Source: Geobacteraceae bacterium GWC2_55_20
GTDB taxonomy: Bacteria > Desulfobacterota > Desulfuromonadia > Geobacterales > Pseudopelobacteraceae
Assembly: GCA_001802125.1 (NCBI GenBank)
Contig: MGZK01000154.1
Location: forward strand, 26,162-90,161
Direction of reading: 5' to 3'
DNA: 64,000 bases
The translations under genes and the position numbers were made by a program. Every line of letters starts with the position of its first letter. Within the stretch, counting starts at the first letter, position 1. Below, piece after piece: positions 8,561-20,300 of the stretch. The notes beneath the pieces are model-generated. The model had not been told where the DNA came from. It did no database searches and was given only the letters and a program-made list of their open reading frames with translations.

Positions 8561-10543
8561 ATGACGAAATTACAGAAAGAATATTGCTTTATCTGGAGGG
8601 GAATGCTGAGGTCAGGAATTAGGTGGTCACTGTTAGCGGTCGTAATTGCGTGGATGTATCCGATCTGCGCGAGGGCAGAGTTCACATTTTCGTCGCCGGT
8701 CAAAGTGAGCGACGATTCCATTGGTATGAAGACAAATGTGGATCGTTCTGGAAAGGCTACGGCTTCCGGAGGAGGCGCAATATACACCACTTGGATCGAC
8801 TGGCGCAACTCGCGAGGCGGGTGGGACAGCGACATTTACATTGCCAAGAGCACCGACGGCGGAAAAACTTTCGGGCCGAACGTACGGGTTACAAATGCTA
8901 CTGGTAATAATAACTATCCCAGCATCGCCGCAGACTCGACCGGACGCTACGTTTTTGTCGTCTGGCATGGATCAGCACACATCTACTTCGCCCGCAGCAC
9001 CGATGGTGGCGTCACGTTCGAAACACCAATCCGCGTCGACACTAACTATTGCGATCCATACCAGGGACGGGGAACCGTCACCACCGACAAGACTGGAAAC
9101 GTGTACGTCATATGGGAAGAACGGGGAGGATGTGGTTTTCCAGTTGGTGTCTATCTCGCAAAAAGCACGGATCACGGCGCCAGCTTTGCCGACAAGATTC
9201 TTGTTAGCCTCCCCTCAATGTCCGGGTTGGTATTGCTGGCCACTGACATCTCCGTAGACGATGCCGGCAACGTCTACGTAGCGTGGATGGATAATTACTG
9301 GCCTACCGCCCACATAGTCCTTTCGGCCAGCACCAACGGTGGTGCAAATTTCACATCACATGTGACGCTTGATCCTTCCTGGGTCGGACAGACATACCCA
9401 CAAGTGGTTTCCAGGGGAGACGGCGAGGTGTTGGTGACATGGAACGGCCGTATTTCCCACTCATCTGACCGAGGGCTGAGCTTTTCCCCCCCCACGCGGC
9501 TTGGCGATACTTCGGCGGGCCTCCCAGGGCTGGCTAAAGACACGAAGGGAAATTTCTACGCCACCTGGATTGAGTCCTCAACAGGGGTAATCGACATCCG
9601 GATGAGCAGAAGCACCGACGGCGGCAGGATTTTTGAGCCATCGGTCAAGGTCAACGACCGCCTCCTCGGGACTCCAACCCCTAATATGCTTCCTGTCAGC
9701 CCATCGATTGCAGCTAGCGATGAAGGGGAAGTAGCCATTACGTGGACCGATACCTACAATGGCAATAATGCTATCTACGCCGCTTCGAGTGCCACCGGCG
9801 ACATCACTCCGCCAATCTCCGTCGCCACGGTCGCAGGAACGTCCGGCGCCAACGGATGGTACACTTCCGGCGTAACGGTGACTCTTTCGGCAACAGATGA
9901 CTATTCCGGGGTGGCTCGAACGGAATATAGCTTCGACAGCTCCACCTGGAACTTATATACAGCCCCAATCACCATCTCTACTGATGGGCTCGTATCCGTA
10001 TTTCTTCGGGCCGTTGATGTTGCCGGGAACGTCGAGCAGCCCAAACAACTCGATATCTCGATTGACGCGACACCTCCCACGATTACCTTCGGCGGCATTG
10101 CCGACGGTGCTGTCTATACGTTTGGAGCCGCCCCCACGCCCTCATTTACCCCTTTCGACGCTGTCTCCGGCCTCGCGGGCTCGTCCGCCACATTGACTGG
10201 CGGCAATGGAACCGGCTTCGGATCCTTTACTTATACGGTCACCGCTGTCGATGTAGCCGGAAACACCACCACCAGCTCAGTAAGCTATTCCGTCAACCCC
10301 ACACCCGGTGCAATCTCCACGTTAATCGATTCGTTCCTTGCCTCGGGCGCTATCAACAATAGCGGGATTGCGACAAGTTTGAAAACAAAAATGGATGCTG
10401 TACAGGCTGCCGGAGACGCTGTTGCTAAAGCCAACATCATCAATGCCTTCATCAACCAATTGGCTGCACAGTCCGGCAAACAAATCACCGTGGAAGCTGC
10501 CACGATCCTGACCGCCGCTGCAAAATTGCTACTCATTCCATAA
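8561..10543 (+). CDS. Exported BNR/Asp-box repeat protein (sialidase-like fold)
   Basis: A 660-residue secreted protein. The N-terminus has a long hydrophobic segment (about residues 23-36) ending in the signal-peptidase-like ARAEF. Residues 40-410 contain at least six Asp-box repeats (STDGGKTF, STDGGVTF, STDHGASF, STNGGANF, SSDRGLSF, STDGGRIF), the marker of six-bladed sialidase/BNR propellers. No sialidase arginine triad is evident, so enzymatic activity is doubtful. Then come two Ig-like or OmpL47-type modules (VTLSATDDYSG, RAVDVAGN, TAVDVAGN) and a helical C-terminus. ATG 8561 has a strong AAGGAGGAG site. It stands alone between the trpB remnant and a methyltransferase, inside the block that splits trpF from trpB. 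Confidence 0.75.
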   Translation: MTKLQKEYCFIWRGMLRSGIRWSLLAVVIAWMYPICARAEFTFSSPVKVSDDSIGMKTNVDRSGKATASGGGAIYTTWIDWRNSRGGWDSDIYIAKSTDGGKTFGPNVRVTNATGNNNYPSIAADSTGRYVFVVWHGSAHIYFARSTDGGVTFETPIRVDTNYCDPYQGRGTVTTDKTGNVYVIWEERGGCGFPVGVYLAKSTDHGASFADKILVSLPSMSGLVLLATDISVDDAGNVYVAWMDNYWPTAHIVLSASTNGGANFTSHVTLDPSWVGQTYPQVVSRGDGEVLVTWNGRISHSSDRGLSFSPPTRLGDTSAGLPGLAKDTKGNFYATWIESSTGVIDIRMSRSTDGGRIFEPSVKVNDRLLGTPTPNMLPVSPSIAASDEGEVAITWTDTYNGNNAIYAASSATGDITPPISVATVAGTSGANGWYTSGVTVTLSATDDYSGVARTEYSFDSSTWNLYTAPITISTDGLVSVFLRAVDVAGNVEQPKQLDISIDATPPTITFGGIADGAVYTFGAAPTPSFTPFDAVSGLAGSSATLTGGNGTGFGSFTYTVTAVDVAGNTTTSSVSYSVNPTPGAISTLIDSFLASGAINNSGIATSLKTKMDAVQAAGDAVAKANIINAFINQLAAQSGKQITVEAATILTAAAKLLLIP

Positions 10544-10604
10544 ACTTCCTACCGACAGTAGTTACAAAAAAGGGAGAACCGAAAGGGCCTTCCGTGAAAT
10601 TGTT

Positions 10605-10638
10605 GACAAAGTCCTCGCCAAATGGCGAGGACTTTGTC
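10605..10638 (+). terminator. Perfect 15-bp hairpin after the BNR-repeat gene
   Basis: GACAAAGTCCTCGCC and its exact complement are separated by AAAT. It lies 62 bp after the stop codon. No strong T-run follows (TCATATT), so this may be a weak or Rho-assisted terminator, or an RNA-protecting stem. Confidence 0.6.
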
Positions 10639-10788
10639 ATATTAGCGTCCGTAACAAAATGAAATAGATTTGACTCGCATATCCGCCGAAGAACAGGCGA
10701 ATGTATCGCTGGTCTCAAATTCCACTGCCAAAGGGTCCACCTAACTGCAACTATATGGTGGCATTTTACCAGGTATAATGCTGATCCC

Positions 10789-11757
10789 ATGCACCCGGCC
10801 ACTTCTGACAAACCCACCTGCAGATTTTGCGGATCCGCCGAACTCCATGAAACCATAGGGCCGGTTTTACGTTCTGGAGCGTTGTGCAGCGTTTTTTTTT
10901 GCGACCAATGCAGCATCGGTATGACCTGGCCACAACCGGATGCAGCAACCCTTGTGCGGCTCTACGCGCCGGGAGAGTACCGGGCCGACCGGGGCAAGCG
11001 TTTCATTGCGCCGATCGAGTTTCTTTTCGAGCTGCACAAGAAGTGGCTGATCTGGCGCATCAACAGCAGCATGAAATCCGGCAGGATGCTGGATGTGGGC
11101 TGCGGCAGCGGCTTTCTGGCCTCGCTTTTCGCCGGCGCCGGCTGGGACGTGACCGGAGTGGAGCGTGATGACGATACCGCGATCCATGCCAGGGAAACCT
11201 ACCGGATCGCGGTCGTGACCGATATCGACCATGCCCGGGGACCTTTCGACCTGATCATGGTCAATCACGTGCTGGAACACCTGGACGATCCCCTGCGGAT
11301 GCTGGAAAAATGCAGGGAACTGCTTGCTCCCGGCGGCAGGCTGATCATCGCCGTGCCGAACTTCAGTTCGCTGCAGGCCAAGGTCGGAGGCGCCGGCTGG
11401 TTTCACCTGGACATGCCGTTTCACCTGTACCATTTCAGCGAGCAGGGACTGGTCGGCCTGCTGCATAAAGCCGGCTTCAGTGTGGTTGAAAGCTCGCATG
11501 CCGATTGGATCCAGAATATCTACGGCTGGCTGCAATCGCTTCTGAACCGGGCCGGCATCTCCTATAATGCCCTGTATGATCTTTTGCGAATGAGGGGGAG
11601 GGGCATCTCCGCATCCGCATGGAGCTCGCTTCTGTGCTGCCTCTGGGCGGTCCCCCTGGCCTTGCTCGGGATCTGCGTCGAACGGGTGTGCCGCACCGGC
11701 GGAGTCATCCGCTGCACTGCGGTCGTTGCAGACAGGGACAGTAAGGTGCAATTGTAA
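10789..11757 (+). CDS. Zinc-ribbon SAM methyltransferase
   Basis: A 322-residue protein. The N-terminus has a four-cysteine zinc ribbon (CRFCG and, about 30 residues later, CDQC), as in C-methyltransferase/Methyltransf_23 proteins of surface-sugar clusters. The methyltransferase core follows: MLDVGCGSGFLASLF, then VERDDD, then VNHVLEHLDDP and PGGRLIIAVPN. Near the C-terminus is a hydrophobic stretch (LWAVPLALLGICV), possibly a membrane anchor. ATG 10789 is the first start in frame; the ribosome site is weak. It ends 42 nt before trpB and may be cotranscribed with it. Likely a sugar or lipid methyltransferase belonging to the same foreign block as the genes at 3.9-7.7 kb. Confidence 0.8.
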   Translation: MHPATSDKPTCRFCGSAELHETIGPVLRSGALCSVFFCDQCSIGMTWPQPDAATLVRLYAPGEYRADRGKRFIAPIEFLFELHKKWLIWRINSSMKSGRMLDVGCGSGFLASLFAGAGWDVTGVERDDDTAIHARETYRIAVVTDIDHARGPFDLIMVNHVLEHLDDPLRMLEKCRELLAPGGRLIIAVPNFSSLQAKVGGAGWFHLDMPFHLYHFSEQGLVGLLHKAGFSVVESSHADWIQNIYGWLQSLLNRAGISYNALYDLLRMRGRGISASAWSSLLCCLWAVPLALLGICVERVCRTGGVIRCTAVVADRDSKVQL

Positions 11758-11799
11758 GTTACCGTTTGACTAACTACGTTGGAAGTAATTGGAGCCGCT

Positions 11800-12990
11800 A
11801 TGAAATATCCTGACAAGAACGGACACTTTGGCCAGTTCGGCGGGCGCTATGTCCCCGAAACCCTGATGCCGGCGCTGCTGGAACTGGAACAGGCCTACGG
11901 GCATTACCGGCATGACCGGGAATTCAAACAGGAATACGAATATTACCTGCGCCAGTACGTCGGTCGGCCGAACCCGCTCTACTTCGCGGAAAAGCTGACC
12001 GGAAAACTGGGCGGGGCTAAAATCTACCTCAAGCGGGAAGACCTGAACCACACCGGCGCGCACAAGGTCAACAACACGATCGGTCAGGGGCTTCTGGCCC
12101 GGCGGATGGGCAAGAAACGGGTCATTGCCGAGACCGGCGCCGGCATGCACGGTGTGGCCACCGCCACGATCGCAGCCCTGTTCGGCATGCAGTGCGAGGT
12201 GTTCATGGGCGAGGAGGATACCCATCGCCAGGCGCAGAATGTTTTCCGTATGAAGCTTCTTGGTGCCAAGGTAACGCCGGTCACCGCCGGAACCGCCACA
12301 CTCAAGGACGCCATGAACGAGGCCATGCGCAACTGGGTCACCACGATCCATGAAACCTTCTATGTGATCGGCACCGTGGCCGGCCCGCACCCTTATCCGA
12401 TGATGGTGCGCGATTTCCAGTCGGTGATCGGCCGGGAGGTCAAGCGACAGCATGTGAAAGTCGAGGGGCGTCTGCCCGACTACCTGGTGGCCTGTGTCGG
12501 CGGCGGCAGCAACGCGCTGGGACTGTTCTACCCCTTTCTAAAGGACAGTGCCGTCCGTATGATCGGTGTCGAGGCTTCCGGATACGGCATCGAAACCGGC
12601 AAACACGCTGCTCCGCTCTGCGCCGGTTCACCCGGCATTCTGCACGGCAACAAGACCTATCTGCTGCAGGACCAGCATGGCCAGATTACCCATGCCCACT
12701 CAATCTCGGCCGGCCTGGATTATCCCGGCGTCGGCCCGGAACACTCCTGGTTGAAGGATACCGGCCGGGCCGAGTATGTTTCCATCACCGACGATGAAGC
12801 CCTGGAGGGATTCGGTACCCTCACCCGCCTGGAGGGGATCATACCGGCCCTGGAGTCGTCCCACGCCATCGCGCAGGTCATGAAGATGGCTCCGAAATTA
12901 AGCCGGGACACAACCATGGTGGTCTGCCTGTCGGGGCGCGGTGACAAGGACATGCACACCGTGGCCGAGGCGATGGGAGTGGAGTTCTGA
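11800..12990 (+). CDS. trpB: Tryptophan synthase beta subunit
   Basis: Canonical TrpB of 396 residues: the PLP enzyme joining indole and serine, normally in an alpha2-beta2 complex with TrpA. Seen: N-terminal [16 protein letters not shown], the PLP lysine in [19 protein letters not shown], the phosphate loop GGGSNALG, and [17 protein letters not shown] 11800 follows GGAG at good spacing; the track start (TTG 11779) is less likely. The gene is followed by a strong terminator with no trpA next to it, so trpA must lie elsewhere. Its upstream neighbours are unrelated glyco/methyltransferase genes instead of trpF, and a degenerate second trpB start lies at 7771. Confidence 0.95.
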   Translation: MKYPDKNGHFGQFGGRYVPETLMPALLELEQAYGHYRHDREFKQEYEYYLRQYVGRPNPLYFAEKLTGKLGGAKIYLKREDLNHTGAHKVNNTIGQGLLARRMGKKRVIAETGAGMHGVATATIAALFGMQCEVFMGEEDTHRQAQNVFRMKLLGAKVTPVTAGTATLKDAMNEAMRNWVTTIHETFYVIGTVAGPHPYPMMVRDFQSVIGREVKRQHVKVEGRLPDYLVACVGGGSNALGLFYPFLKDSAVRMIGVEASGYGIETGKHAAPLCAGSPGILHGNKTYLLQDQHGQITHAHSISAGLDYPGVGPEHSWLKDTGRAEYVSITDDEALEGFGTLTRLEGIIPALESSHAIAQVMKMAPKLSRDTTMVVCLSGRGDKDMHTVAEAMGVEF

Positions 12991-13080
12991 AAGTTGCACG
13001 CAGCTGGGTACTTATGGAATGTATCGCTCTGAAAAGCCGTTGCGGCTTTCAGTTGCGGTTTAAACCCTTTTAGTCTCGTT

Positions 13081-13109
13081 AAAGCCGGTAATCACCGGCT
13101 TTTTTTGTT
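13081..13109 (+). terminator. Rho-independent terminator after trpB
   Basis: A 9-bp stem AAAGCCGGT/ACCGGCTTT with loop AATC is followed by a T-run. It ends the trpB transcript 90 bp after the stop. Confidence 0.9.
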
Positions 13110-13137
13110 TGACCAACACCGGGCTTTCGACTATATA
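13109..13137 (+). promoter_or_regulatory. Sigma-70-type promoter for pta
   Basis: TTGACC and TATATA are separated by exactly 17 bp, about 60 bp upstream of the pta start and directly after the trpB terminator. Both hexamers are close to consensus. Confidence 0.7.
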
Positions 13138-13195
13138 TACTCCCGTTTTATTCTTCAAAACCATAAATCTCTAATCATAACCAAGGAGGAGTGAA

Positions 13196-14200
13196 ATGCA
13201 TCTCGTTGACCAGATCAAGGAAAAGGCCAGGAAGAACCTGCAGACGGTAGTATTGCCCGAGAGTTACGACGAGCGGATGCTGTTCGCCGCCGAGAAGATC
13301 GTCAAGGAAGGGCTGGCCAAAATAGTCATCCTGGGCGATCCGGCCAAGATCCAGGCCGAGGCCGCTGCGAAAGGGGTCAGTCTGGCTGGCGTGGAGCTGC
13401 TCAGTCCTGCCGCTTCGCCCAAGCTGGAGCAGTATGTGGCCGACCTGGTCGAACTGCGCAAGAGCAAGGGCCTGACCGCCGACGAGGCCCGCAAGCTGCT
13501 GACCGCCGAGGACAACCTGTATTACGCCGGCATGATGGTGCGCAACGGCGATGCGGGCGGCGAAGTGGCCGGCGCCACCGGAACGACCGGCAATGTGCTG
13601 AAAGCCGCCTTCCAGACCGTGGGACCGGCCAAGGGCATCAAGACCGTTTCCTCCTTCTTCTTGATGATCACCAAAACCCCCAGCTTCGGCGAGAACGGTA
13701 TCGTGCTGTTCGCCGACTGCGCCGTCAACCCCAACCCGGATGCCCAGGCCCTGGCCGAGATCGCGGTGGCGACCGCCGGCAACTGCAAGGCGTTTTTGGA
13801 TGTGGAGGCCCGCGTGGCCATGCTTTCGTTCTCCACCAAGGGGAGCGCCAGCCACGCCGACTGCGACAAGGTGCTGCAGGCGCTGGAGATCGCCAAACAG
13901 ATCAAGCCCGACATGCAGGTGGACGGCGAGCTGCAGGCCGATGCCGCGCTGCTTCCCAAGGTCGGCGAGAAGAAGGCTCCCGGCAGTAGCGTGGCCGGTA
14001 AGGCCAACGTACTGATCTTCCCCGACCTGGACGCCGGTAACATAGCCTACAAACTGGTCGAGCGCGTGGCCGGGGCCGAAGCGGTCGGCCCGATCATCCA
14101 GGGACTGGCCAAGCCGGTCAACGACCTCTCCCGCGGCTGCTCGGTGGATGACATCGTCAACGTGACCGCGATCACGGCCGTGCAGGCGGCACAGGGTTAA
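13196..14200 (+). CDS. pta: Phosphate acetyltransferase
   Basis: A short-form (334-residue) phosphotransacetylase interconverting acetyl-CoA and acetyl phosphate, a step in acetate activation or overflow. Seen: N-terminal TVVLPESYDERML, GATGTTGNVLKAAFQ, the family segment FADCAVNPNPDAQ, SFSTKGSA and the C-terminal LIFPDLDAGNIAYKL. The ribosome site AAGGAGG precedes ATG 13196. It has its own promoter and is followed by a very long perfect palindrome. In many relatives ackA is adjacent; here it is not, as the next gene is the giant exported protein. Confidence 0.95.
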   Translation: MHLVDQIKEKARKNLQTVVLPESYDERMLFAAEKIVKEGLAKIVILGDPAKIQAEAAAKGVSLAGVELLSPAASPKLEQYVADLVELRKSKGLTADEARKLLTAEDNLYYAGMMVRNGDAGGEVAGATGTTGNVLKAAFQTVGPAKGIKTVSSFFLMITKTPSFGENGIVLFADCAVNPNPDAQALAEIAVATAGNCKAFLDVEARVAMLSFSTKGSASHADCDKVLQALEIAKQIKPDMQVDGELQADAALLPKVGEKKAPGSSVAGKANVLIFPDLDAGNIAYKLVERVAGAEAVGPIIQGLAKPVNDLSRGCSVDDIVNVTAITAVQAAQG

Positions 14201-14219
14201 ACAACCTTTTTGCCGAATA

Positions 14220-14272
14220 CCAAACTAAACTGGCCCGTCAGGATATCATCCTGACGGGCCAGTTTAGTTTGG
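14220..14272 (+). terminator. 25-bp perfect palindrome after pta
   Basis: Two exact 25-base arms (beginning CCAAACTAAACTGGCC) are separated by ATC. It is unusually long for a terminator and lacks a distinct T-run, although the arm itself ends AGTTTAGTTTGG. It lies 19 bp after the pta stop and is probably a terminator or RNA-stabilising stem. Confidence 0.65.
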
Positions 14273-14399
14273 AGTAGATAACGGTATGATTTTTTCAATA
14301 TTTATCTTGCAAATAGAACTGCTTTTGTAAACAATGTGCAGACATGCTAATGTTATTATATTGTAGATAGTTAACTGGTTATAATTAGTGGAGGGTGCT

Positions 14400-17300
14400 A
14401 TGAAATTTTATAATTCTGCAGTGAAATGGTTGCTGTTTGCAGTTTTTCTGTTTACAGCCGCGACTCCGGCTTTTGCCGGAACAGTGACAGGCACCGCCAC
14501 GGGTAATGTCTATCAGTATCATGACCTCACCCTGCCGAATCCCCAAAGCGGCCTAAGACTCGTTCTGTCAAGTTCCGCGCCCACGGATTTTTACCTATAC
14601 ACCGGTACTAATCATGCTGCTGGCGGCCTTGTCTCGGGCGGAAGCAGCACCAACAAAACCCTGCACACCCTGCTGATTACTGCTGCCACCCTCGCCAATG
14701 GCGGCAGCTATCATGTCCGCATACGCACGGCAAGTGGTACCGGCGCCAGCCTGACCTACTATTTTACCGATGATATGACCTATGCCCGAGACCTGACCTG
14801 GGATACAGGCGCTTCTCCCGGCGGCACCAATATCGTCAGCCAGCCGGATACGGCCGGCGGGGACTATCTCTTTAAAATAGTCACCCCGGCCTCAACAGCC
14901 TCCGGAGCCTGGCGAACCGCGCTGGCGGTTTCGAGTGGCGAGGCGGACCTGGTCGCCCATAAGAACATCGTTACAACCACTACCAAAACCTCGGCCCAGA
15001 TTGGTTCCGACGGCTTTGTGCTTGCTCCCGGTGCCACAGCGACCCAGTTTGCAGCTGCCCAGACCTGGTACCTGCGGGTCAAGGCCCAGCCGGGCGCCAC
15101 CTGGCAGCTCTACAGCGGTGATATTTATGTCCAGAATCTGGGAACGATAGCCGCAGATAACTCCAGCAGCAGCCTGCCGGTCACCGTGGGGCCGGAAGGA
15201 ACCTACTATTTCAGGACCACTGCCGATGCCGCCACCCCGGCCTGGCGCTTGTGGCTGAACGGCGCAAATCTGCCGCTGCTGATCGCCAGAAACAGCGCTC
15301 CGGTCACCGGCGTTGCAACCACCTATCAGCAGAGCGAAACCGGCCAGATGCTGCTGGTTCCCCCCTATCTGACTGCCACCGATGCCTATTTCGTAGGTGT
15401 TACCGCCGTGCCTGGAACCGTATTCAGCTTCAATTCCCAAAAACAGCCGATCATTGACCTGGCGCATGGAGCAACCATAGCGAACAGCGTTACCGGTTAC
15501 GGTTACATCACCTACCGGGTTGAAGTGCCGCCGACCGAGGTGGCCTGGCAGGTGGATCTCAAGCGCACCTCGGCTGCCGGAAATCCGGAATTGTACCTGC
15601 GCAGCGGTTCCGTACCCAATGTACGCAACAACAGCGCCCTGTCCGAGTCCGTTGCCGGCATTGATGACTCCATTACAATCGTGCCGGTCACCGGCATCAA
15701 TCCGACCGGAACCTGGTATGTCACGGTCATGGGAAGCGGCAGCTTCGATTATTCGCTGGTCAACAGGGCGCCGTCAGTGACCGCTATTCCCTACCTTACC
15801 GCTCCCGCCAGCATCACCAACGATGAGTCTACCCGTTCGGGGTGGCGCTACTACCGCGTAACCGACCCGGCCTCATTTCTGGGCAAGCTGGGGTGGCAGA
15901 TCGAACTGGACCAGGCCCACCGTACCGGCTATGAAATCGCCATCCGGCTTAACGTCGCTCCGGGGCGCTGGTCCTCTCGATCCAACGATTCCGCGACTGC
16001 GGTCGAATACAGCACCATTCACCGCAACAGCACCTCCGGCATTTTCCAGGATCCCAACCACCAGGCCGATAACTGGTACATCGGTATCTATAATCCTGCC
16101 CAGGCGCTGGGGGCGTTCCAGCTGACAACCAGCGAGATTGCCCCGGCGGTGACGGATCTTTCCCTGGGAACTGCAGCGATTACCGATCAGGATATTTCCA
16201 CCTGGCAATGGTTCAAATTCGTGGTGCCCAACGACCCGGATCTGAAGGGATGGGATCTGCGGCTGAAGACTGCCGCGGGCAATCCGCAGATGGTGGTCCG
16301 GCGCGACCTGCTGCCGGATACCTTGACCACATCGACGGGGTGCGCCGCCGGCTCGCTGTACAAATGCAGCACGTGGCCAAGCCTGGCTCAGTGGGCTGCG
16401 GGCGCCTTAGCGGGTGGCGGCGGGCTGGATTGGACCGGACGCCGCTATGTGAGCGGTACCACAAGCGACATGAACAGCTATCTAATCATGGGGATGGGAA
16501 GCCCGTTGGAGGCCGGCACCTACTATGTGGGGGTTGCCCGTCAAACCGGCAGCACAAACACCAGCCCCATGAGTTATACCCTGGAGAGCCGTGGTATTGG
16601 CCTGGCCGGCAGCACATATCCTGTCCGGATTACGGAGCTGGCCTTCAGCGGTGGTGTTGCCACCGGAACCGGTCTGGCCCCCCGGGAAGTAGAATGGTAC
16701 CGGGTGAACGTACCGGCCGGTTCAGCCAGCTGGTCACTCAATCTGATACCGACTGTGGGTGAGGCGATGTTGGCGCTTCGTCAGGGGGCTCTGCCGAATA
16801 TTACCGCGTCACTCACTCTGGACAGTTTCTCTGAAACGGGAGCCGGAACAGTCCGCCACAAGAACGGCGCTGAATATTTCTACAAGTATGCCATTACCCC
16901 CGGTTCATCCATCACCAGCGGAGATTACTACATTGCGGTCATCAGTGAAGGGCAGACCAACCCTGCCAGCACCAGCGTCATCGGAACTGGGACCGTCAAC
17001 TATACCCTGACCAGCGTCGGCGCCATGCCGGTCGATAGCACGCTGCCGCCGACTACGCTGACCACGGCCGCTCCCATGACCTGGGGCTCCCAGGCGCTCA
17101 CTTATGGTTCCCAGAAGGCCTATCGCTTCCGGGTTCCGGCCGGACTTGACAGCATCGAGGTACGGCTGAACAACAAGACCGGCAATCCGCTGGCGGCAAT
17201 CAGGCGGGATGACATCGACAGCGGTAAACTGCCCTCACAGATGATTGTATCGGGGCAATATCCCGAAGCAGAGGGCGGTTATGCAGACTCCTGGCGCAAC

Positions 17301-20300
17301 ACGTCCACCGGCAGTATCATAACCATCGCTTCGCCGGTCGCAGGTGATTACACCATCACCGTATTTGCAGATTATGTTAACGCCACCAATTCCGACGCTT
17401 CTTATGATCTGGAGATCGCCACTGTGGTCCCGGATGATCTCGCCTTTGATCTTGCGACCTCCAGCAGCGTCGCGGTCACCAACCAGGATTACCAGACCTG
17501 GCGCTATTTCCGGGTGGTTATTCCGGATGATCCCGGCCTGAAGGGGTGGGACCTGCGGCTGAAAACCACCGCTGGTATGCCGTACCTTGTGGTCAAAAGA
17601 GATACGCTGCCGAATTCATCGACCACATCAGCCGGCTGTGGCTCGCCATCGGCGGTCTACAACTGTAGTACCTGGTCATCCGGCAGCCAGTGGCCTGCCG
17701 GAAGCGGCAGCACCATTGACTGGACTGCCAGGGGAAATGCCTCCGTCGGAGTTGCGGACAAAAACAGCTATCTGATCATGGGCATGGGCAGTCCGCTGGT
17801 GCCCGGAACCTACTACATCGGCGTTTCGAGTCTCTCGGGAACCGCTGCAATGACGTACACGCTTGAAAGTCGCAGCATCGGCATCGGCGGAAGTTATCCG
17901 ATACAGGTAACTGATCTGCCTTTCAATGGCGGAGTGGCAACCGGCTCCTCCCTGGCGCCGCGTGAGGTCGGCTGGTACAGGATTGCGGTGCCGGCGGGAG
18001 CAGCAAGCTGGTCGCTGAATCTGGCGCCGGAAGGAACCGGTGAGGCTCTGCTGGCTCTGCGACAGGGGCGCCTGCCGAATATAAAGGCTTCTACCTCCAT
18101 GACATCGGATAACGCCACGACCTTCAGCGGCACCATCAGGCGGAATGCCGGTACGGAATACTTTTACAAATTCCCGGCACCCGGCGGAGCATCAATCACC
18201 AGCGGTGATTACTACATCGCCGTCATCAGCGAGGGGCAAAGTCCGGCCAACACCAGCACCATCGGCAGCGGCACGGTCAACTACACCCTGACCAGCATCG
18301 GCTCCATGCCGATCGAGGACAAGACCGCCACCCCGCTCAGCTCCAGCGCCCCGGTCAGTTGGCCCGCCCAGGCCCTGCCTGCCCGTTCGGAAAAGGTATA
18401 CCGTTTCCGGGTGCCGGCAGGCATTGACAGTCTGGAAATGCGGCTGCTAAACAAGACCGGCACTCCGCTCTATGCTGTTCGCAGGGATGCGGCCGGCAGC
18501 GGCAAAATTTCCCTGGTTACCGGCGGCAACCAGGAAGGGGGCGAATCTCCCACGATGCAGAATGTTACCAGCATCACTCCGGCCACGGAGGGTGATTATA
18601 CCATCACCATCTATGCCGGCAGCGCCGCTGCAACTTTCGATCTGGAAATCGTCGGCACTGGAGCGGGGTCGCTGACGTTCGCCAACGGCATCCAGACGGT
18701 GGCCGCCCAGGCGGCCGACACCTGGAAATATTTCCTGGTTACCGTGCCGGCGGATGCATCACTGAAGGGATGGGATCTGCGCCTGAAGCCGAGTTCCGGC
18801 AATCCGTACATGGTGGTACGGCGTGATCTGCTGCCGAACACGCTTGTTACGTCGAGTGGCGGCTGCGGGCAGCTGTATCAATGCTCGTCATGGCTGAGCG
18901 GCGCCCAGTGGGGGACCTCCACGCGCAACGACTGGACCGCTCGTTCAAATTTATCCGCTCCCAACGTGCCCGACTACGGCAAACAGCTGATCATGGGCAT
19001 GGGAAGCCCGCTGGAACCGGGAACCTATTACGTCGGTGTGGCGCGCTACACAAGCAGTACGGACACGACGCCGCTCAGTTACACCCTGGAGAGCCGTGGG
19101 ATCGGTATCGGTAATGACAGTGGCGGCACTGCCTGGCCGATCCAGATAGCCGATCTTCCGTTTGCAGGCGGTACTGCCGCAGCGGTCGGACTGGCCCCGC
19201 GCGAAGTCGGGTGGTACCGGGTGGCCGTGCCGGCTGACGCTGGCAGCTGGTCCCTGAATCTTGTGCCGAGCCTGGGCGAGGCCATGTTGGCGGTCCGCCA
19301 AGGCAGGCTGCCCAACATAGCGGCGACTAACAACAGCATCTACACCTCCGACCATGCCACGGACTTCAGGGGTGCGGTGCGTCATCAGGCCGGCCGTGAG
19401 TTCTTTTACAAATACGCGACAGCCGGACAGGCTGCCATCACCGGTGGCGAGTACTATATCGCCGTCATCAGCGAGGGGCAGAACCCGCCCGACGACAACA
19501 CCATCGGCAGTGGTCCGGTCAGCTATAGCCTGACCAGCGTTGGCACCATGCCGCTCAGTGATGCTACGGCAACGCCGGTCGGGGCGCTCACGCCGGTGGC
19601 CTGGTCGGCCCAGTCGGTTCCGCTGGGGCAGCAGAAGGTCTACCGTTTCCGCCTTCCAGCCGGGCTCTCCTCGGTTGAAGTCAAGCTGAACAATAAAGTT
19701 GGCAACCCGATCATGACCATCCGCCGCGATGCTGAAGGGGCGGGTAAAATCCCGGATGTGGCAACGGCGCTACCGAAGCCGCATGAAGGCGGCGATGCCA
19801 TTGTCTGGCGCAACCGTGCCGATGGCGACGATACCGGCGGCTCAAGTTACATCACCATCGCCTCGCCCGCTGCCGGCGACTACACGGTTATGATCGCCGG
19901 CGATTCGGAATTCGTGGTGCAGAGCATCGATCCGTTTACCGGGTGGCGAACCGGTGACCTTGTTCTGGTCGATGCCTCCTTTGATCTGGAGGTTCGTGCG
20001 ATGACGCCGGAGCCACTGCCGTTCACACCGGGCAGTTCTGTCAGCGGCACGCTCGGCAACGGTCAGTCGGTTTACTACCGGTTCGATGTGCCGCCCACGG
20101 TTAACGGCAATCCGTTGCTGGCCTGGCTGCTGAAGTCGGCTACAACCAACGGCGCCACAAGCCTCAGGGTCCGGCCGGGTCAGGTGCCGGGAGATGACAA
20201 CAGCGGATCGGTAGTCAGTTCCAACAGAACCGTGGCCATCGTCCCCCCGGTATTGACACCCGGAACCTGGTACGTGGAGGTCAAGGGAATCGGCTCGACG

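Noticed and set aside
13175-13855. 226-residue minus-strand ORF opposite pta
   Set aside because: Antisense shadow of pta with typical GC-driven composition.
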